Source of the DNA: Nitrospirota bacterium
GTDB lineage: Bacteria > Nitrospirota > Thermodesulfovibrionia > Thermodesulfovibrionales > Magnetobacteriaceae
NCBI GenBank assembly: GCA_015233685.1
Contig: JADFXF010000013.1
Location: forward strand, 1-40,572
Direction of reading: 5' to 3'
Length of the DNA stretch: 40,572 nucleotides
Below the pieces are notes generated by a model that saw only the letters and a program-made list of their open reading frames with translations, was not told the DNA's origin and made no database searches. This document shows, one piece after another, positions 16,849 to 25,361 of the stretch (position 1 is its first letter; the number at the start of each line of letters is the position of its first letter). Made by a program: the position numbers and the translations under genes.

Positions 16849-17844
16849 ATGAAAATCTTACTTCCATTTCTTGGAGTAATAGGCGTTGTAATGGTTGCCT
16901 TTGTAGGCGTGGAGTTGTTAAACCTTCGTTATCTCTTTGGGATAATAATACCTTACGCGGCCTTTATCACTTTTATGGCAGGAGTTATTCTGCACGTGTT
17001 GAAATGGGGAAGATCGGCGGTTCCTTTTTGTATACCAACTACAAGCGGGCAGCAGAAGTCTTTTCCATGGGTAAAACGGGACAGGTTGGACAATCCCTCT
17101 GACAACCTTGAGGTTATTGGCAGAATGGCCTTAGAGGTCTTTCTCTTCCGCTCTCTGTTTAGCAACACAAGCTCAAGTCTTAAAGAAGATGAGGGACGCC
17201 TTATTCATGGCTCCAGTAAGTGGCTATGGGGGGCTGGGCTGGCGTTTCATTGGACATTCTTCATTGTGGTGTTCAGACATTTGAGGCTGTTTGTTGACCC
17301 AATTCCATCAGTGCTTTATTTGGTTGACAGTTTGGACGGTCTAATGCAATTGGGCGTGCCGGTTTTGTATTGGACAGGACTGATTTTGCTGGGTTCAGCG
17401 ACATATCTGTTTATCAGGAGGGTTTTTATACCGCAGGTACGTTATATTTCTCTGCCTAACGATCACTTTCCTTTGTTACTGATTATCGCTATTGTTTTGT
17501 CCGGGCTGCTTATGAGGTATTTCTTAAAAGTAGATATTATCTATGTTAAAGACCTCACAGTTGGGCTTTTTAGCCTCAAACCGGTCATTACACATAACCT
17601 GGGGCTAATATTCTACATACACCTGTTCTTAGTAAGCGTGTTATTAGCCTATTTCCCCTTCAGTAAGTTGATGCACGCAGCCGGTGTGTTGTTAAGCCCT
17701 ACACGAAATATGCCAAACAATAGTCGTAGGGTAAGGCACATAAACCCGTGGAACTATCCTGTTAAAGTCCATACTTATGAAGAGTATGAGGATGATTTCA
17801 GGGATAAGATGAAAAAAGCTGGAATCCCTGTTGAAAAGGAGTAG
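16849..17844 (+). CDS. dsrM: DsrM, cytochrome b subunit of DsrMKJOP
   Basis: A 331-residue membrane protein of the NarI-like family, with about six hydrophobic segments and histidines placed for b-type hemes (AFHWTFFIVVFRHLRLF and YIHLFLVSVLLAYFPFSKLMH). DsrM passes electrons between menaquinone and DsrK across the inner membrane. The ATG follows a clear GGAGGTGG ribosome-binding site. The C-terminal cytoplasmic tail (HINPWNYPVKVHTYEEYEDDFRDKMKKAGIP) is typical of DsrM. It is 2 bases from dsrK, in the standard order M-K-J-O-P. Confidence 0.95.
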   Translation: MKILLPFLGVIGVVMVAFVGVELLNLRYLFGIIIPYAAFITFMAGVILHVLKWGRSAVPFCIPTTSGQQKSFPWVKRDRLDNPSDNLEVIGRMALEVFLFRSLFSNTSSSLKEDEGRLIHGSSKWLWGAGLAFHWTFFIVVFRHLRLFVDPIPSVLYLVDSLDGLMQLGVPVLYWTGLILLGSATYLFIRRVFIPQVRYISLPNDHFPLLLIIAIVLSGLLMRYFLKVDIIYVKDLTVGLFSLKPVITHNLGLIFYIHLFLVSVLLAYFPFSKLMHAAGVLLSPTRNMPNNSRRVRHINPWNYPVKVHTYEEYEDDFRDKMKKAGIPVEKE

Positions 17845-17846
17845 AT

Positions 17847-19481
17847 ATGTCAAATTCAAAGTCAGAGGAGTTGTCGTCCGACATAAAGTATACGCTTCCA
17901 GAGGAAGACTGGATGGATGTTCCGGTGCGGATGAAAAAGGGTATGTATTGCCACGGTGCCAACGAAAACAGTCTTATAACCGTTGGATTTCCAAACCCAA
18001 GACAGTGGTCATCGTCGGAAACGAATTGGAAGCTGCCTGAGAACTGGCAGGATATTGTACTAACGGGAATGGCTGAAAGGCTTGAGAAATACCGGTCATT
18101 TCACATCTTTATGGATATATGCGTAAGGTGCGGGGCGTGTGCCGACAAATGCCATTTCTTTCTTGGCACGGGGGACCCGAAAAACATGCCTGTGCTGAGG
18201 GCCGAGCTGCTAAGGTCAATCTACCGCAGGGAATTCACAACAGCAGGCAAGTTATTCGGCAAGTTTGCAGGTGCCAGAGAACTTAATGAAGAGGTACTGA
18301 GGGAGTGGTGGTATTATTTCTTTCAGTGTACGGAGTGCCGAAGGTGTTCGGTGTTTTGCCCTTACGGCATAGATACGGCCGAAATTACAATGATAGCCCG
18401 TGAGTTGCTTAATCTTTTGGGGCTGAACATTGAGTGGATAGCAGGGCCGGTTGCCAATTGCTACATGAAGGGCAACCATCTTGGCCTTGAACCACACACC
18501 ATCACAAGCAGTGTAGAGTTTCTGACAGATGAGATTGAGGAGCTGACGGGCATCAAAATAGAGCCGACCTTTAACAGAAAAGGTGCTGAGATACTATTTG
18601 TGACCCCATCAGGAGACCTCTTTGCCGATCCCGGAACCTATACATGTATGGGATATTTGATGCTGTTTCACGAATTAGGCCTTGATTACACATGGAGCAC
18701 ATATGCCTCTGAGGGCGGAAACTTTGGCTCGTTTACATCAAACGAAATGGGCAAGAGGCTCAATTCCAAGATATATGCCGAGGCAAAGAGGCTGGGTGTA
18801 AAGTGGATACTTGGTGGTGAGTGCGGCCACATGTGGAGGGTGTTAAACCAGTATATGGACACATGGAACGGGCCGGCGGATTTTCTTGAGGTTCCGGTCT
18901 CTCCAATAACCGGGACTGTCTTTGAAAATGCAAGCTCCACAAAAATGGTACATATTTCAGAGTTTACGGCAGACCTGTTAAAACATGACCGGCTTGAAAT
19001 TGCTCCCTCACGCAACGACCATTACAAGGTGACATATCACGACTCCTGCAACACCTCAAGAGGGATGGGGCTGTTAGAGGAACCCCGCTACATTATAAAG
19101 AAGGTGTGTAATAACTTCTTTGAGATGCCGGAACACACAATCAGAGAAAAGACTTTTTGTTGTGGGAGCGGCTCAGGTCTCAACGCCTCTGAGAACATGG
19201 AGATGCGCCTAAGGGGCGGCTTCCCGCGTGCAAACGCCGTGAAGTATGTGAAAAATAAATACGATGTTGATATGCTTGCCTGTATATGCGCTATTGACAG
19301 GGCGGCCCTGACCACGATTATGGACTACTGGGTGCCGGGGGTTAGGGTAATAGGAGTAACAGAGCTCTTAGCCAACGCCATGAAGATGAAGGGAGAGAAC
19401 AACAGACAAACAGATCTAAGGGGCGATCCGCTGTTAGGCGCAGAGGGCGGTGACGCGGAGGAGGAAAGTGAAGATGTCTGA
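17847..19481 (+). CDS. dsrK: DsrK, HdrD-like iron-sulfur subunit
   Basis: A 544-residue cytoplasmic subunit related to heterodisulfide reductase HdrD. Two ferredoxin-type motifs (CVRCGACADKC with a distal Cys-Pro, and CTECRRCSVFCP) sit near residues 92-175. Two CCG-type segments follow: GGECGHMWR, and YHDSCN with FCCGSGSGLN. The CCG cysteines hold the special catalytic cluster that reduces the DsrC trisulfide or disulfide. The N-terminus MSNSKSEELSSDIKYTLPEEDW is hydrophilic and there is no signal, so it faces the cytoplasm with DsrM. The 3' end overlaps dsrJ by 8 bases. Confidence 0.95.
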   Translation: MSNSKSEELSSDIKYTLPEEDWMDVPVRMKKGMYCHGANENSLITVGFPNPRQWSSSETNWKLPENWQDIVLTGMAERLEKYRSFHIFMDICVRCGACADKCHFFLGTGDPKNMPVLRAELLRSIYRREFTTAGKLFGKFAGARELNEEVLREWWYYFFQCTECRRCSVFCPYGIDTAEITMIARELLNLLGLNIEWIAGPVANCYMKGNHLGLEPHTITSSVEFLTDEIEELTGIKIEPTFNRKGAEILFVTPSGDLFADPGTYTCMGYLMLFHELGLDYTWSTYASEGGNFGSFTSNEMGKRLNSKIYAEAKRLGVKWILGGECGHMWRVLNQYMDTWNGPADFLEVPVSPITGTVFENASSTKMVHISEFTADLLKHDRLEIAPSRNDHYKVTYHDSCNTSRGMGLLEEPRYIIKKVCNNFFEMPEHTIREKTFCCGSGSGLNASENMEMRLRGGFPRANAVKYVKNKYDVDMLACICAIDRAALTTIMDYWVPGVRVIGVTELLANAMKMKGENNRQTDLRGDPLLGAEGGDAEEESEDV

Positions 19482-19872
19482 CAAGAGTAAGGTAATATAT
19501 TTGTTGGTTATCTTTTGTGCAGTTGCTGCCTTTCCGTTTTTGTATAACAGTTTGTCAACACCTGTAAATGCAAAGATAGAGTTAAATACGCCTGTTATAG
19601 ACGCCATGAAGGTTAAGCAGTGCATAGTTCCAAAAGAGGAAATGAGGCGTGACCACATGAAGATTTTAAACAGATGGCGCGACGAGGTGGTCCGTGACAG
19701 CCATAGAGAGTTTGGCAACATTGACGGCGTAATGTATGAAAAAAGCCTTCAAAGGACATGCATGCATTGTCACTCAAATAAAAGTGAGTTCTGTGACAGA
19801 TGCCACGCGTATGCGTCAGTGGACGTCTATTGCTGGGATTGTCATCTTGCGCCGAAGGAGAACAAGCCATGA
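19474..19872 (+). CDS. dsrJ: DsrJ, triheme cytochrome c
   Basis: A 132-residue periplasmic cytochrome with an uncleaved or cleaved N-terminal signal (residues 6-26) and exactly three heme motifs: CMHCH (96-100), CDRCH (107-111) and CWDCH (120-124). Cys50 in KQCIVPKEEMRRDHMKIL matches the conserved cysteine that can ligate one heme in DsrJ. The ATG at 19474 follows AGGAGG at 19458-19463. A GTG at 19450 is in frame but would put RRRK residues before the signal and lacks support. It overlaps the end of dsrK by 8 bases and the dsrO start by 4. Confidence 0.95.
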   Translation: MSDKSKVIYLLVIFCAVAAFPFLYNSLSTPVNAKIELNTPVIDAMKVKQCIVPKEEMRRDHMKILNRWRDEVVRDSHREFGNIDGVMYEKSLQRTCMHCHSNKSEFCDRCHAYASVDVYCWDCHLAPKENKP

Positions 19873-20657
19873 GTACAGGTAGAAGACAGTTTCTAAAAGC
19901 GGCAGGAGTAACAGGTCTGTTAGGCCTTGTGGGTTCGCCTCTGTTGAAGATTTTCGCTCCCGGTGAGCTTGAAGCCTCATCTGAGTTTAGAGAAGGGGCG
20001 GCCTTAACTGCCAGAAGGTGGTCGTTGGTGGTGGATATGAAGGCCTTTCCAACTGAGGAAAGTTATACCAAATGTATAGAGGCATGTAATTACACTCATA
20101 ACATACCACGTATGGATAACGAGAAACATGAGGTAAAGTGGATATGGCCAGAGACATATGAACATGCCTTTCCAGATAATTACGACGTATATTTGTCAGA
20201 AAATATAGAGTCTATGACATTTCTGGTTCTGTGTAACCACTGTGATAACCCGCCGTGTGTCAGGGTGTGTCCGACGAAGGCGACATTTAAACGTGAGGAT
20301 GGTATAGTTGCAATGGATTACCACCGCTGCATAGGATGCAGGTTTTGCATGGCCGCGTGTCCTTACGGCGCGAGGAGTTTCAACTGGAGAGATCCCCGAC
20401 CCTTCACAAAAAACGTCAACCCCCTTTATCCGACCAGAACCAAGGGTGTGGTTGAAAAGTGTAATTTCTGCGCGGATAGATTGTACAGAGGCGAGCAGCC
20501 TGCCTGCGTTGAGGCATCAGGCGGAGCGCTTATATTTGGGGACCTGAAGGATAAGGATTCTAACGTAAGAAACATTCTTCGCACCAAATTCGCTATCACA
20601 CGCAAACCTGACAGAGGAACGCTCCCTCGTGTCTATTACATAATCGGAGGCAGTTAG
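19869..20657 (+). CDS. dsrO: DsrO, Tat-exported ferredoxin-like subunit
   Basis: A 262-residue periplasmic iron-sulfur protein. The Tat signal GRRQFLKAAGVTGLLGLVGS (residues 4-23) begins directly after the ATG that overlaps the dsrJ stop, which fixes this start; a longer in-frame reading from 19800 would bury it. Cysteine groups for [4Fe-4S] clusters are CIEAC, CNHCDNPPCVRVC, CIGCRFCMAAC and CNFC with a downstream Cys (PACVEA). It relays electrons between DsrJ hemes and the DsrP membrane subunit. Confidence 0.95.
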   Translation: MSTGRRQFLKAAGVTGLLGLVGSPLLKIFAPGELEASSEFREGAALTARRWSLVVDMKAFPTEESYTKCIEACNYTHNIPRMDNEKHEVKWIWPETYEHAFPDNYDVYLSENIESMTFLVLCNHCDNPPCVRVCPTKATFKREDGIVAMDYHRCIGCRFCMAACPYGARSFNWRDPRPFTKNVNPLYPTRTKGVVEKCNFCADRLYRGEQPACVEASGGALIFGDLKDKDSNVRNILRTKFAITRKPDRGTLPRVYYIIGGS

Positions 20658-20658
20658 A

Positions 20659-21816
20659 ATGATTGAAAAAGCGCTATCAGGAAATAAGTTTTACTGGGCC
20701 TGGGTTTGTTTCTTACTGGCAGTGATCGCGGTAGGCGTTGCATCCTACATCAGACAGTTTCACTATGGTTTAGGCATAACTGGTATGAGCCGTGACGTTT
20801 CATGGGGTTTTTATATAGCCCAGTTCACGTTCTTCGTGGGTGTGGCCGCCTCGGCGGTTATGGTTGTGATGCCATACTATCTGCATAACTTCAAGAGATT
20901 TGGCAGAATAACGATATTAGGTGAATTTCTGGCAATCCCCGCGGTAGTAATGTGTATGCTTTTCATCTTTGTTGATATGGGACAGCCAACACGAATCCTG
21001 AACGTTATACTCTACTACACCCCTAACTCTATAATGTTCTGGGACATGGTTGCCCTAAGCGGCTATCTGACGATAAATGTATTAGTTGGCTGGACAACGC
21101 TAAGCTCCCAACAGAAGTCAGTTCCACCACCAAAGTGGGTAAAGCCGTTGATATACTTATCTATACCCTGGGCATTTAGCATACATACCGTTACAGCCTT
21201 TCTGTATGCTGGATTACCGGCGAGGCATTTTTGGTTGTCGGCAATTATGGCGGCGCGATTTCTTGCCTCCGCCTTTGCCGGAGGTCCTGCCCTTCTGGTA
21301 ATATTGTGTCTTATAATCAAGAGAATAACGAAATTCGACCCTGGCGAAAAGGCGATAAAGGGTCTGGTAACGATCGTTACGTATGCCTTGATTGTAAACA
21401 TATTCTTTATAGGGCTGGAGCTTTTTACAGCCCTGTATAGTCAGGTTCCTGGTCATATGCAGACATTTCAGTATCTCTATTTTGGTCTTGGCGGCCATGG
21501 AAAACTGATTCCACTAATGTGGTTTTCGACCTTTTTAGCCATATCGGCAGTTGTATTACTGTTGGTGCCAGCTACGCGGACGAATCAGATAACGCTGTTA
21601 TTTGCTTGCGCCTCAGTGCATATATCTCTGTGGTTTGATAAGGGGTTTGGTTTTGTTATAGGTGGTTTTGTGCCAAACCCACTTGAAAAGGTTACAGAGT
21701 ATTGGCCAACATTAAATGAGTTATTGGTAACTACGGGTATCTGGTCAATAGGTTTGCTGATTTTAACGGCCTTATACAGGATTGCTATATCAGTAAAGGT
21801 TGAGCTGGAAGCCTGA
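20659..21816 (+). CDS. dsrP: DsrP, NrfD-type membrane subunit
   Basis: A 385-residue integral membrane protein of the NrfD family with about ten hydrophobic segments. The early MSRDVSWGFYIAQFTFFVGVAASAVMVVMPYYLH and FVDMGQPTRILNVILYYTPNSIMFWDM match DsrP/HmcC-like proteins. It exchanges electrons with menaquinone on the periplasmic side, paired with DsrO. It starts 1 base after the dsrO stop. It ends the operon, with a strong terminator-like hairpin 12 bases later. No dsrAB, dsrC or dsrD is in the window, so those must lie elsewhere. Confidence 0.95.
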   Translation: MIEKALSGNKFYWAWVCFLLAVIAVGVASYIRQFHYGLGITGMSRDVSWGFYIAQFTFFVGVAASAVMVVMPYYLHNFKRFGRITILGEFLAIPAVVMCMLFIFVDMGQPTRILNVILYYTPNSIMFWDMVALSGYLTINVLVGWTTLSSQQKSVPPPKWVKPLIYLSIPWAFSIHTVTAFLYAGLPARHFWLSAIMAARFLASAFAGGPALLVILCLIIKRITKFDPGEKAIKGLVTIVTYALIVNIFFIGLELFTALYSQVPGHMQTFQYLYFGLGGHGKLIPLMWFSTFLAISAVVLLLVPATRTNQITLLFACASVHISLWFDKGFGFVIGGFVPNPLEKVTEYWPTLNELLVTTGIWSIGLLILTALYRIAISVKVELEA

Positions 21817-21828
21817 TTTGCGCTCCCA

Positions 21829-21880
21829 CCCCCCTTTTCTGTCCTGATGTTGTCAGGAGGGACATAAAGGGGGGGCTTTT
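21829..21880 (+). terminator. Rho-independent terminator after dsrP
   Basis: CCCCCCTTT (21829-21837) pairs with AAAGGGGGG (21866-21875). An inner stem TGTCCTGA with TCAGGAGGGACA adds length, and CTTTT follows. It is strongly placed 12 bases after the dsrP stop. Confidence 0.7.
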
Positions 21881-21908
21881 CAGGTCGGGGGTTTGCCAGG
21901 CAGGCCGG

Positions 21909-21968
21909 TGAAAAAGTGACCCGCCGTAAAGTACAAAACTCCTCGCTTTTCAGGACATTTCTATTTGG
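21909..21968. repeat. Insertion-sequence end remnant between dsrP and the receiver gene
   Basis: The stretch GTGAAAAAGTGACCCGCCG (21909-21927), the following GTAAAGTACAAAAC, and AGGACATTTCTATTTGG (21952-21968) look like terminal repeats of IS21-like elements. The last shares a 14-base core with the tandem repeat at 8510-8557. There is no transposase. The remaining gap (21969-22117) holds a promoter but no gene. Confidence 0.45.
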
Positions 21969-22027
21969 AGATTACAGCCCTCGCCAATCCTCGCCATGAG
22001 ACAGGAAAATGATATGGCGGGAGGGAT

Positions 22028-22056
22028 TTATTAAATTCCGGGTTTCATTGTATAAT
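22028..22056 (+). promoter_or_regulatory. Putative promoter for receiver/diaphorase operon
   Basis: A consensus TATAAT at 22051-22056 lies 61 bases before the ATG at 22118. The -35 region (22028-22033) is weak. The AATGGAGG segment near 22108 supplies a ribosome-binding site. The promoter would drive the receiver gene and probably the three redox subunits downstream. Confidence 0.5.
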
Positions 22057-22117
22057 ACTCAGAGCTAAAAAAGGCAGGCGGGGTAGTGTCCGCCGCACCT
22101 GGCTGCAATGGAGGTTT

Positions 22118-22492
22118 ATGCGCAACGGTAAAGTGCTCGTTATAGACGATGAGTATATAGTGAGAGTAAGTTGCCAGAGGGTGTTGGAAGCGGAAGGTTA
22201 CGTTGTGTTTCTGTCGGCCAACGCCGCGGATGGCCTTAAACTTATAGAAGACGAGGGACCCGACCTTGTGATAACCGACCTGATAATGCCGGGCATGGAC
22301 GGTTTTGAACTTCTGACACTGGTAAGGGACAGATGGCCTTCGCTGACGGTAGTCGTGATGACTGGTTATGGCACTACGGAGGCGGCAAACAAGTCTTTAG
22401 AACTCGGGGCGGACGGTTTTATAAAGAAACCATTCCTGCCTGAGGAGCTCCTCTCAATTGCCAGCACAACCCGAAAGGATTATGCCTATTGA
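22118..22492 (+). CDS. Stand-alone response-regulator receiver protein
   Basis: A 124-residue CheY-like receiver with no output domain. It has the acidic pair Asp10-Asp11, phospho-acceptor Asp54 in VITDLIMPGMDG, the Thr/Ser in VVMTGYGTTEAA, and the Lys in FIKKPFLP. It ends at RKDYAY, right after the receiver fold. It precedes the receiver-NuoE fusion by 87 bases and may relay phosphate to or from it, or regulate a partner by binding. No histidine kinase gene is adjacent. Confidence 0.9.
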   Translation: MRNGKVLVIDDEYIVRVSCQRVLEAEGYVVFLSANAADGLKLIEDEGPDLVITDLIMPGMDGFELLTLVRDRWPSLTVVVMTGYGTTEAANKSLELGADGFIKKPFLPEELLSIASTTRKDYAY

Positions 22493-22579
22493 GACGTGTA
22501 CACGGCAATCCCGGAAATGTAAGACGCGCGTCGCCGTCGCCCGGTTCGGAAAAATGGAAGATATTGGAGGCACTTTAGC

Positions 22580-23446
22580 ATGGAAGGAAACATACTAATA
22601 GTTGATGACAACGACATAATAGTCAAAAGCTGTGAAAGCATTCTCACCCCTGAAGGCTTTGTGGTTACCGGCTCAACAGACTCCAGCGAGGCCATCGAAC
22701 TTATACACAACAACGACTACGATATCGTCGTAACGGACTTAAATATGCCCGGCATTGACGGCTATGAGCTGATAAGGCAGGTAAACGCTATAAAGCCGTC
22801 TACCGGCATTGTGGTCATCACGGGTTTTGCCTCTCAGCAAAATATCAGAGACATCCTCCAGTTGGGAATCATAGATTATATGTCAAAACCATTTTCTCCT
22901 CATATACTGCTTGAGACGATAACGAAGGCCATGTATTTGGTAAAGAAGATAAAGGCCATCTCCGCCAGGCCGGATTCTGAAACCGAGGCCAAAAGGAAGA
23001 CCGACGCCCTGAACGCTATCATAAATGAATACAAGACAACGCCGGGGGCACTGCTGAGAGTTCTGGAGTCGGCCCAGGACCTGATTGGCTACCTGCCGCC
23101 CTCTGTGCAGAGATTCATAGCCGTCGGGCTGCGAATTCCAGTGAGCGAGGTATATTCGGTAGTGTCGTTTTATCCCTATTTCACGATGAAGGCGCGCGGC
23201 AGACACCACATCAAGGTATGCGTAGGCAACGCCTGCCACGCCAAGAAGGCAGGACAGATATTGACCAGATTAAAAAGAAACCTGAATTTCAATGAGGACA
23301 GCCTGACAGCCGACGGGAGGTTTTCCTACGAGACCATCCGCTGCCTCGGCGCGTGCGGCTTTGCCCCGATAGTAGAGATTGACTATGACACCCACGGCGG
23401 TGTTGACCCCGACAAGGCACTGGATTTATTAAAGGATTATCACTGA
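22580..23446 (+). CDS. Receiver domain fused to NuoE-type [2Fe-2S] subunit
   Basis: A 288-residue fusion. Residues 1-125 are a CheY-like receiver with Asp9-Asp10, phospho-acceptor Asp53 (VTDLNMPGIDG), Thr81 (VVITGF) and Lys103 (SKPF). A charged linker follows (125-143). Residues 144-288 are a complex I 24-kDa/NuoE thioredoxin-like domain with Cys214, Cys219, Cys255 and Cys259 for the [2Fe-2S] cluster (CVGNAC, CLGAC). Its helical lead has the usual LIGYLP and PVSEVYSVVSFYPYF. In NuoE/HydC-type subunits this cluster sits next to the NuoF flavin. The fusion suggests that phosphorylation modulates electron flow. The NuoF-like gene follows 10 bases on. Confidence 0.92.
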   Translation: MEGNILIVDDNDIIVKSCESILTPEGFVVTGSTDSSEAIELIHNNDYDIVVTDLNMPGIDGYELIRQVNAIKPSTGIVVITGFASQQNIRDILQLGIIDYMSKPFSPHILLETITKAMYLVKKIKAISARPDSETEAKRKTDALNAIINEYKTTPGALLRVLESAQDLIGYLPPSVQRFIAVGLRIPVSEVYSVVSFYPYFTMKARGRHHIKVCVGNACHAKKAGQILTRLKRNLNFNEDSLTADGRFSYETIRCLGACGFAPIVEIDYDTHGGVDPDKALDLLKDYH

Positions 23447-23456
23447 GGAGGCCCGT

Positions 23457-25361
23457 ATGCCTGCGATTAAAGTTAAATTCACGAATAAAAGCGTTGATAA
23501 ATTAACCATTGAAGATTTAAAGGCTATTCAGGACAACTACAAAGACCCCAGAGTTCGCGGCTCAAAGGCGTCAATACTGCTGTGCGGCGGTACGGCATGC
23601 AAGGCCCGCGGCGGCGCGGCGATTCAGGAGGCACTGTTAGGCGAACTGCAGAAAAAAGGCATAGACAGCGAGGTATCAGTCTCCGAAACCAGTTGCGATG
23701 GTTTCTGTAACCAGTCTCCGGTGATGACCATCTATCCCGATATGACATTATATCAAATGTTTAAACCCGAAGACGTCCCCGCTATCGTTGACGAACACTT
23801 CACAAAAGGCCAGCCGGCTGAAAAATTTGTATATAAAGACCTCAAGGACAAAAAATCCATACCTCACCAGCAGGATATTCCGTTTTTTAAATTACAGACA
23901 AAGCGCGTACTCAACAAAAGCGGTCTCATTGATCCAGACGACATCGAGGCATACATATATCATGGCGGTTACATGGCAATGGCAATGGCGGTTACAGGGA
24001 TGAGGCCTCAGGAGATAGTAAGGAAGATAAAAGACTCCGGACTGAGGGGAAGAGGCGGCGGCGGATTTCCAACAGGATTGAAATTTGAAATCTGTATGCT
24101 CAGGGCGGATGAAACGAAATACGTAATCTGTAACGCCGGTCCAATCTCCAGAAGCATAATAGAAACCGACCCGCATTCCATAATCGAAGGCATGATAATA
24201 GCCGGGCGGGCAGTGGGCGCTAAAAAGGGTTTTGTTTATGTCAGAGAACCGGACAACCTCTTCATCCTAAGACGGCTGCACACGGCAATTGAGCGCGCAC
24301 GCCTTTGCGGTTTTCTTGGGGATGATATTTTCAACAGCGGTTTTAACTTCACAATAGACGTGGCCTTCGGGGCGGGGACATTTATCTGCGGCGAGGAGAC
24401 GGCCCTCATTCGCTCTTTGGAGGGAAAACGCGGGTTTCCCACGCCGAAACCCCCATTCCCGGCCCAAAGCGGCCTGTGGGGAAGACCTACAATAGTTGAT
24501 AACGCCGAGACCTTCGCCAATGTGCCTCTGATAATCTCAAACGGCCCGGCATGGTTTCGGTCAGTTGGGACTCAGGACTCACCCGGGACGAAGATATTTA
24601 CCCTCAGCGGCGCGGTAAACTCAAATGGCCTGATAGAAGTCCCTATGGGAACGACATTCAGGACGATAGTGTATGATATAGGCGGTGGGCTGAAAAAGAA
24701 AAGCAAGTTTAAGGCCATCCACATCGGAGGCCCTACGGGGGGAGTTATCCCCGAATCTCTCCTTGATACGCCGGCCACCTATGAGGCAATTACGGCGGCT
24801 GGGGTTATCGTAGGCTCCGGCAATCTCATCATCATGGATAACAATACATGCATGGTCAACGAGGCCATGAGCGCAATGGAATTTGGCCACGGCGAGTCAT
24901 GCGGCAAATGTGTCCCATGCCGCATAGGGACAAAGGTAATGTACGATAAGCTCCTTGATATAACCGAGGGACGCGGTAAACTGCAAGACCTTGACACACT
25001 TGCAGAGCTGGCTTACGAGGTAAAGCGGACTTCCCTTTGCGGCCTCGGACAAACATCGCCCATAATGGTGCTCACGGCCCTGAAACATTTCAGGGAGGAG
25101 TTTGAGGAGCACATAACAGAAGGCTGGTGCCAGGCCGGCAAGTGCAGGTCGCTGTCAACATTTGTCATAGAATCGAAGACCTGTACGGGCTGCGGCTCAT
25201 GCGCAAGGAAGTGTCCGCAAGAGGCTATTAGCGGCGAAAAGAAAAAACCCCACCTGATAGACAAGGATGTGTGCATCAAGTGCAGGAGCTGCTTTGAGAC
25301 ATGTCCGTTTAATTCTATACGAATAGAGCCTGGTGTGGTCGAGGAGGTTGACAAATGGTAG
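23457..25361 (+). CDS. NuoF/HndC-like flavoprotein with altered NADE loop
   Basis: A 634-residue complex I 51-kDa-like subunit. In order: a thioredoxin-like [2Fe-2S] domain (Cys43, Cys48, Cys80, Cys84), an FMN-binding loop GLRGRGGGGFPTGLKFE (195-211), GEETAL (312-317), a [4Fe-4S] motif SCGKCVPC with Cys482, 485, 488 and Cys528, then two C-terminal ferredoxin clusters (Cys576-586 and 606-616). The build is that of HndC/HydB diaphorase subunits. The conserved loop after CNA, normally DEGDPGAFMDRS in this family, is only GPISRS here (228-233). The acidic residues that contact FMN and NADH are therefore missing. Electron donor or acceptor may differ from NAD(H). It overlaps the next gene by 7 bases. 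Confidence 0.92.
   Translation: MPAIKVKFTNKSVDKLTIEDLKAIQDNYKDPRVRGSKASILLCGGTACKARGGAAIQEALLGELQKKGIDSEVSVSETSCDGFCNQSPVMTIYPDMTLYQMFKPEDVPAIVDEHFTKGQPAEKFVYKDLKDKKSIPHQQDIPFFKLQTKRVLNKSGLIDPDDIEAYIYHGGYMAMAMAVTGMRPQEIVRKIKDSGLRGRGGGGFPTGLKFEICMLRADETKYVICNAGPISRSIIETDPHSIIEGMIIAGRAVGAKKGFVYVREPDNLFILRRLHTAIERARLCGFLGDDIFNSGFNFTIDVAFGAGTFICGEETALIRSLEGKRGFPTPKPPFPAQSGLWGRPTIVDNAETFANVPLIISNGPAWFRSVGTQDSPGTKIFTLSGAVNSNGLIEVPMGTTFRTIVYDIGGGLKKKSKFKAIHIGGPTGGVIPESLLDTPATYEAITAAGVIVGSGNLIIMDNNTCMVNEAMSAMEFGHGESCGKCVPCRIGTKVMYDKLLDITEGRGKLQDLDTLAELAYEVKRTSLCGLGQTSPIMVLTALKHFREEFEEHITEGWCQAGKCRSLSTFVIESKTCTGCGSCARKCPQEAISGEKKKPHLIDKDVCIKCRSCFETCPFNSIRIEPGVVEEVDKW

Noticed and set aside
22580-25361. 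Subunits of an NAD(P)-reducing [FeFe] or [NiFe] hydrogenase
   Set aside because: No hydrogenase H-cluster motif or NiFe CxxC motifs appear in any neighbouring gene; the architecture similarity alone is not enough.
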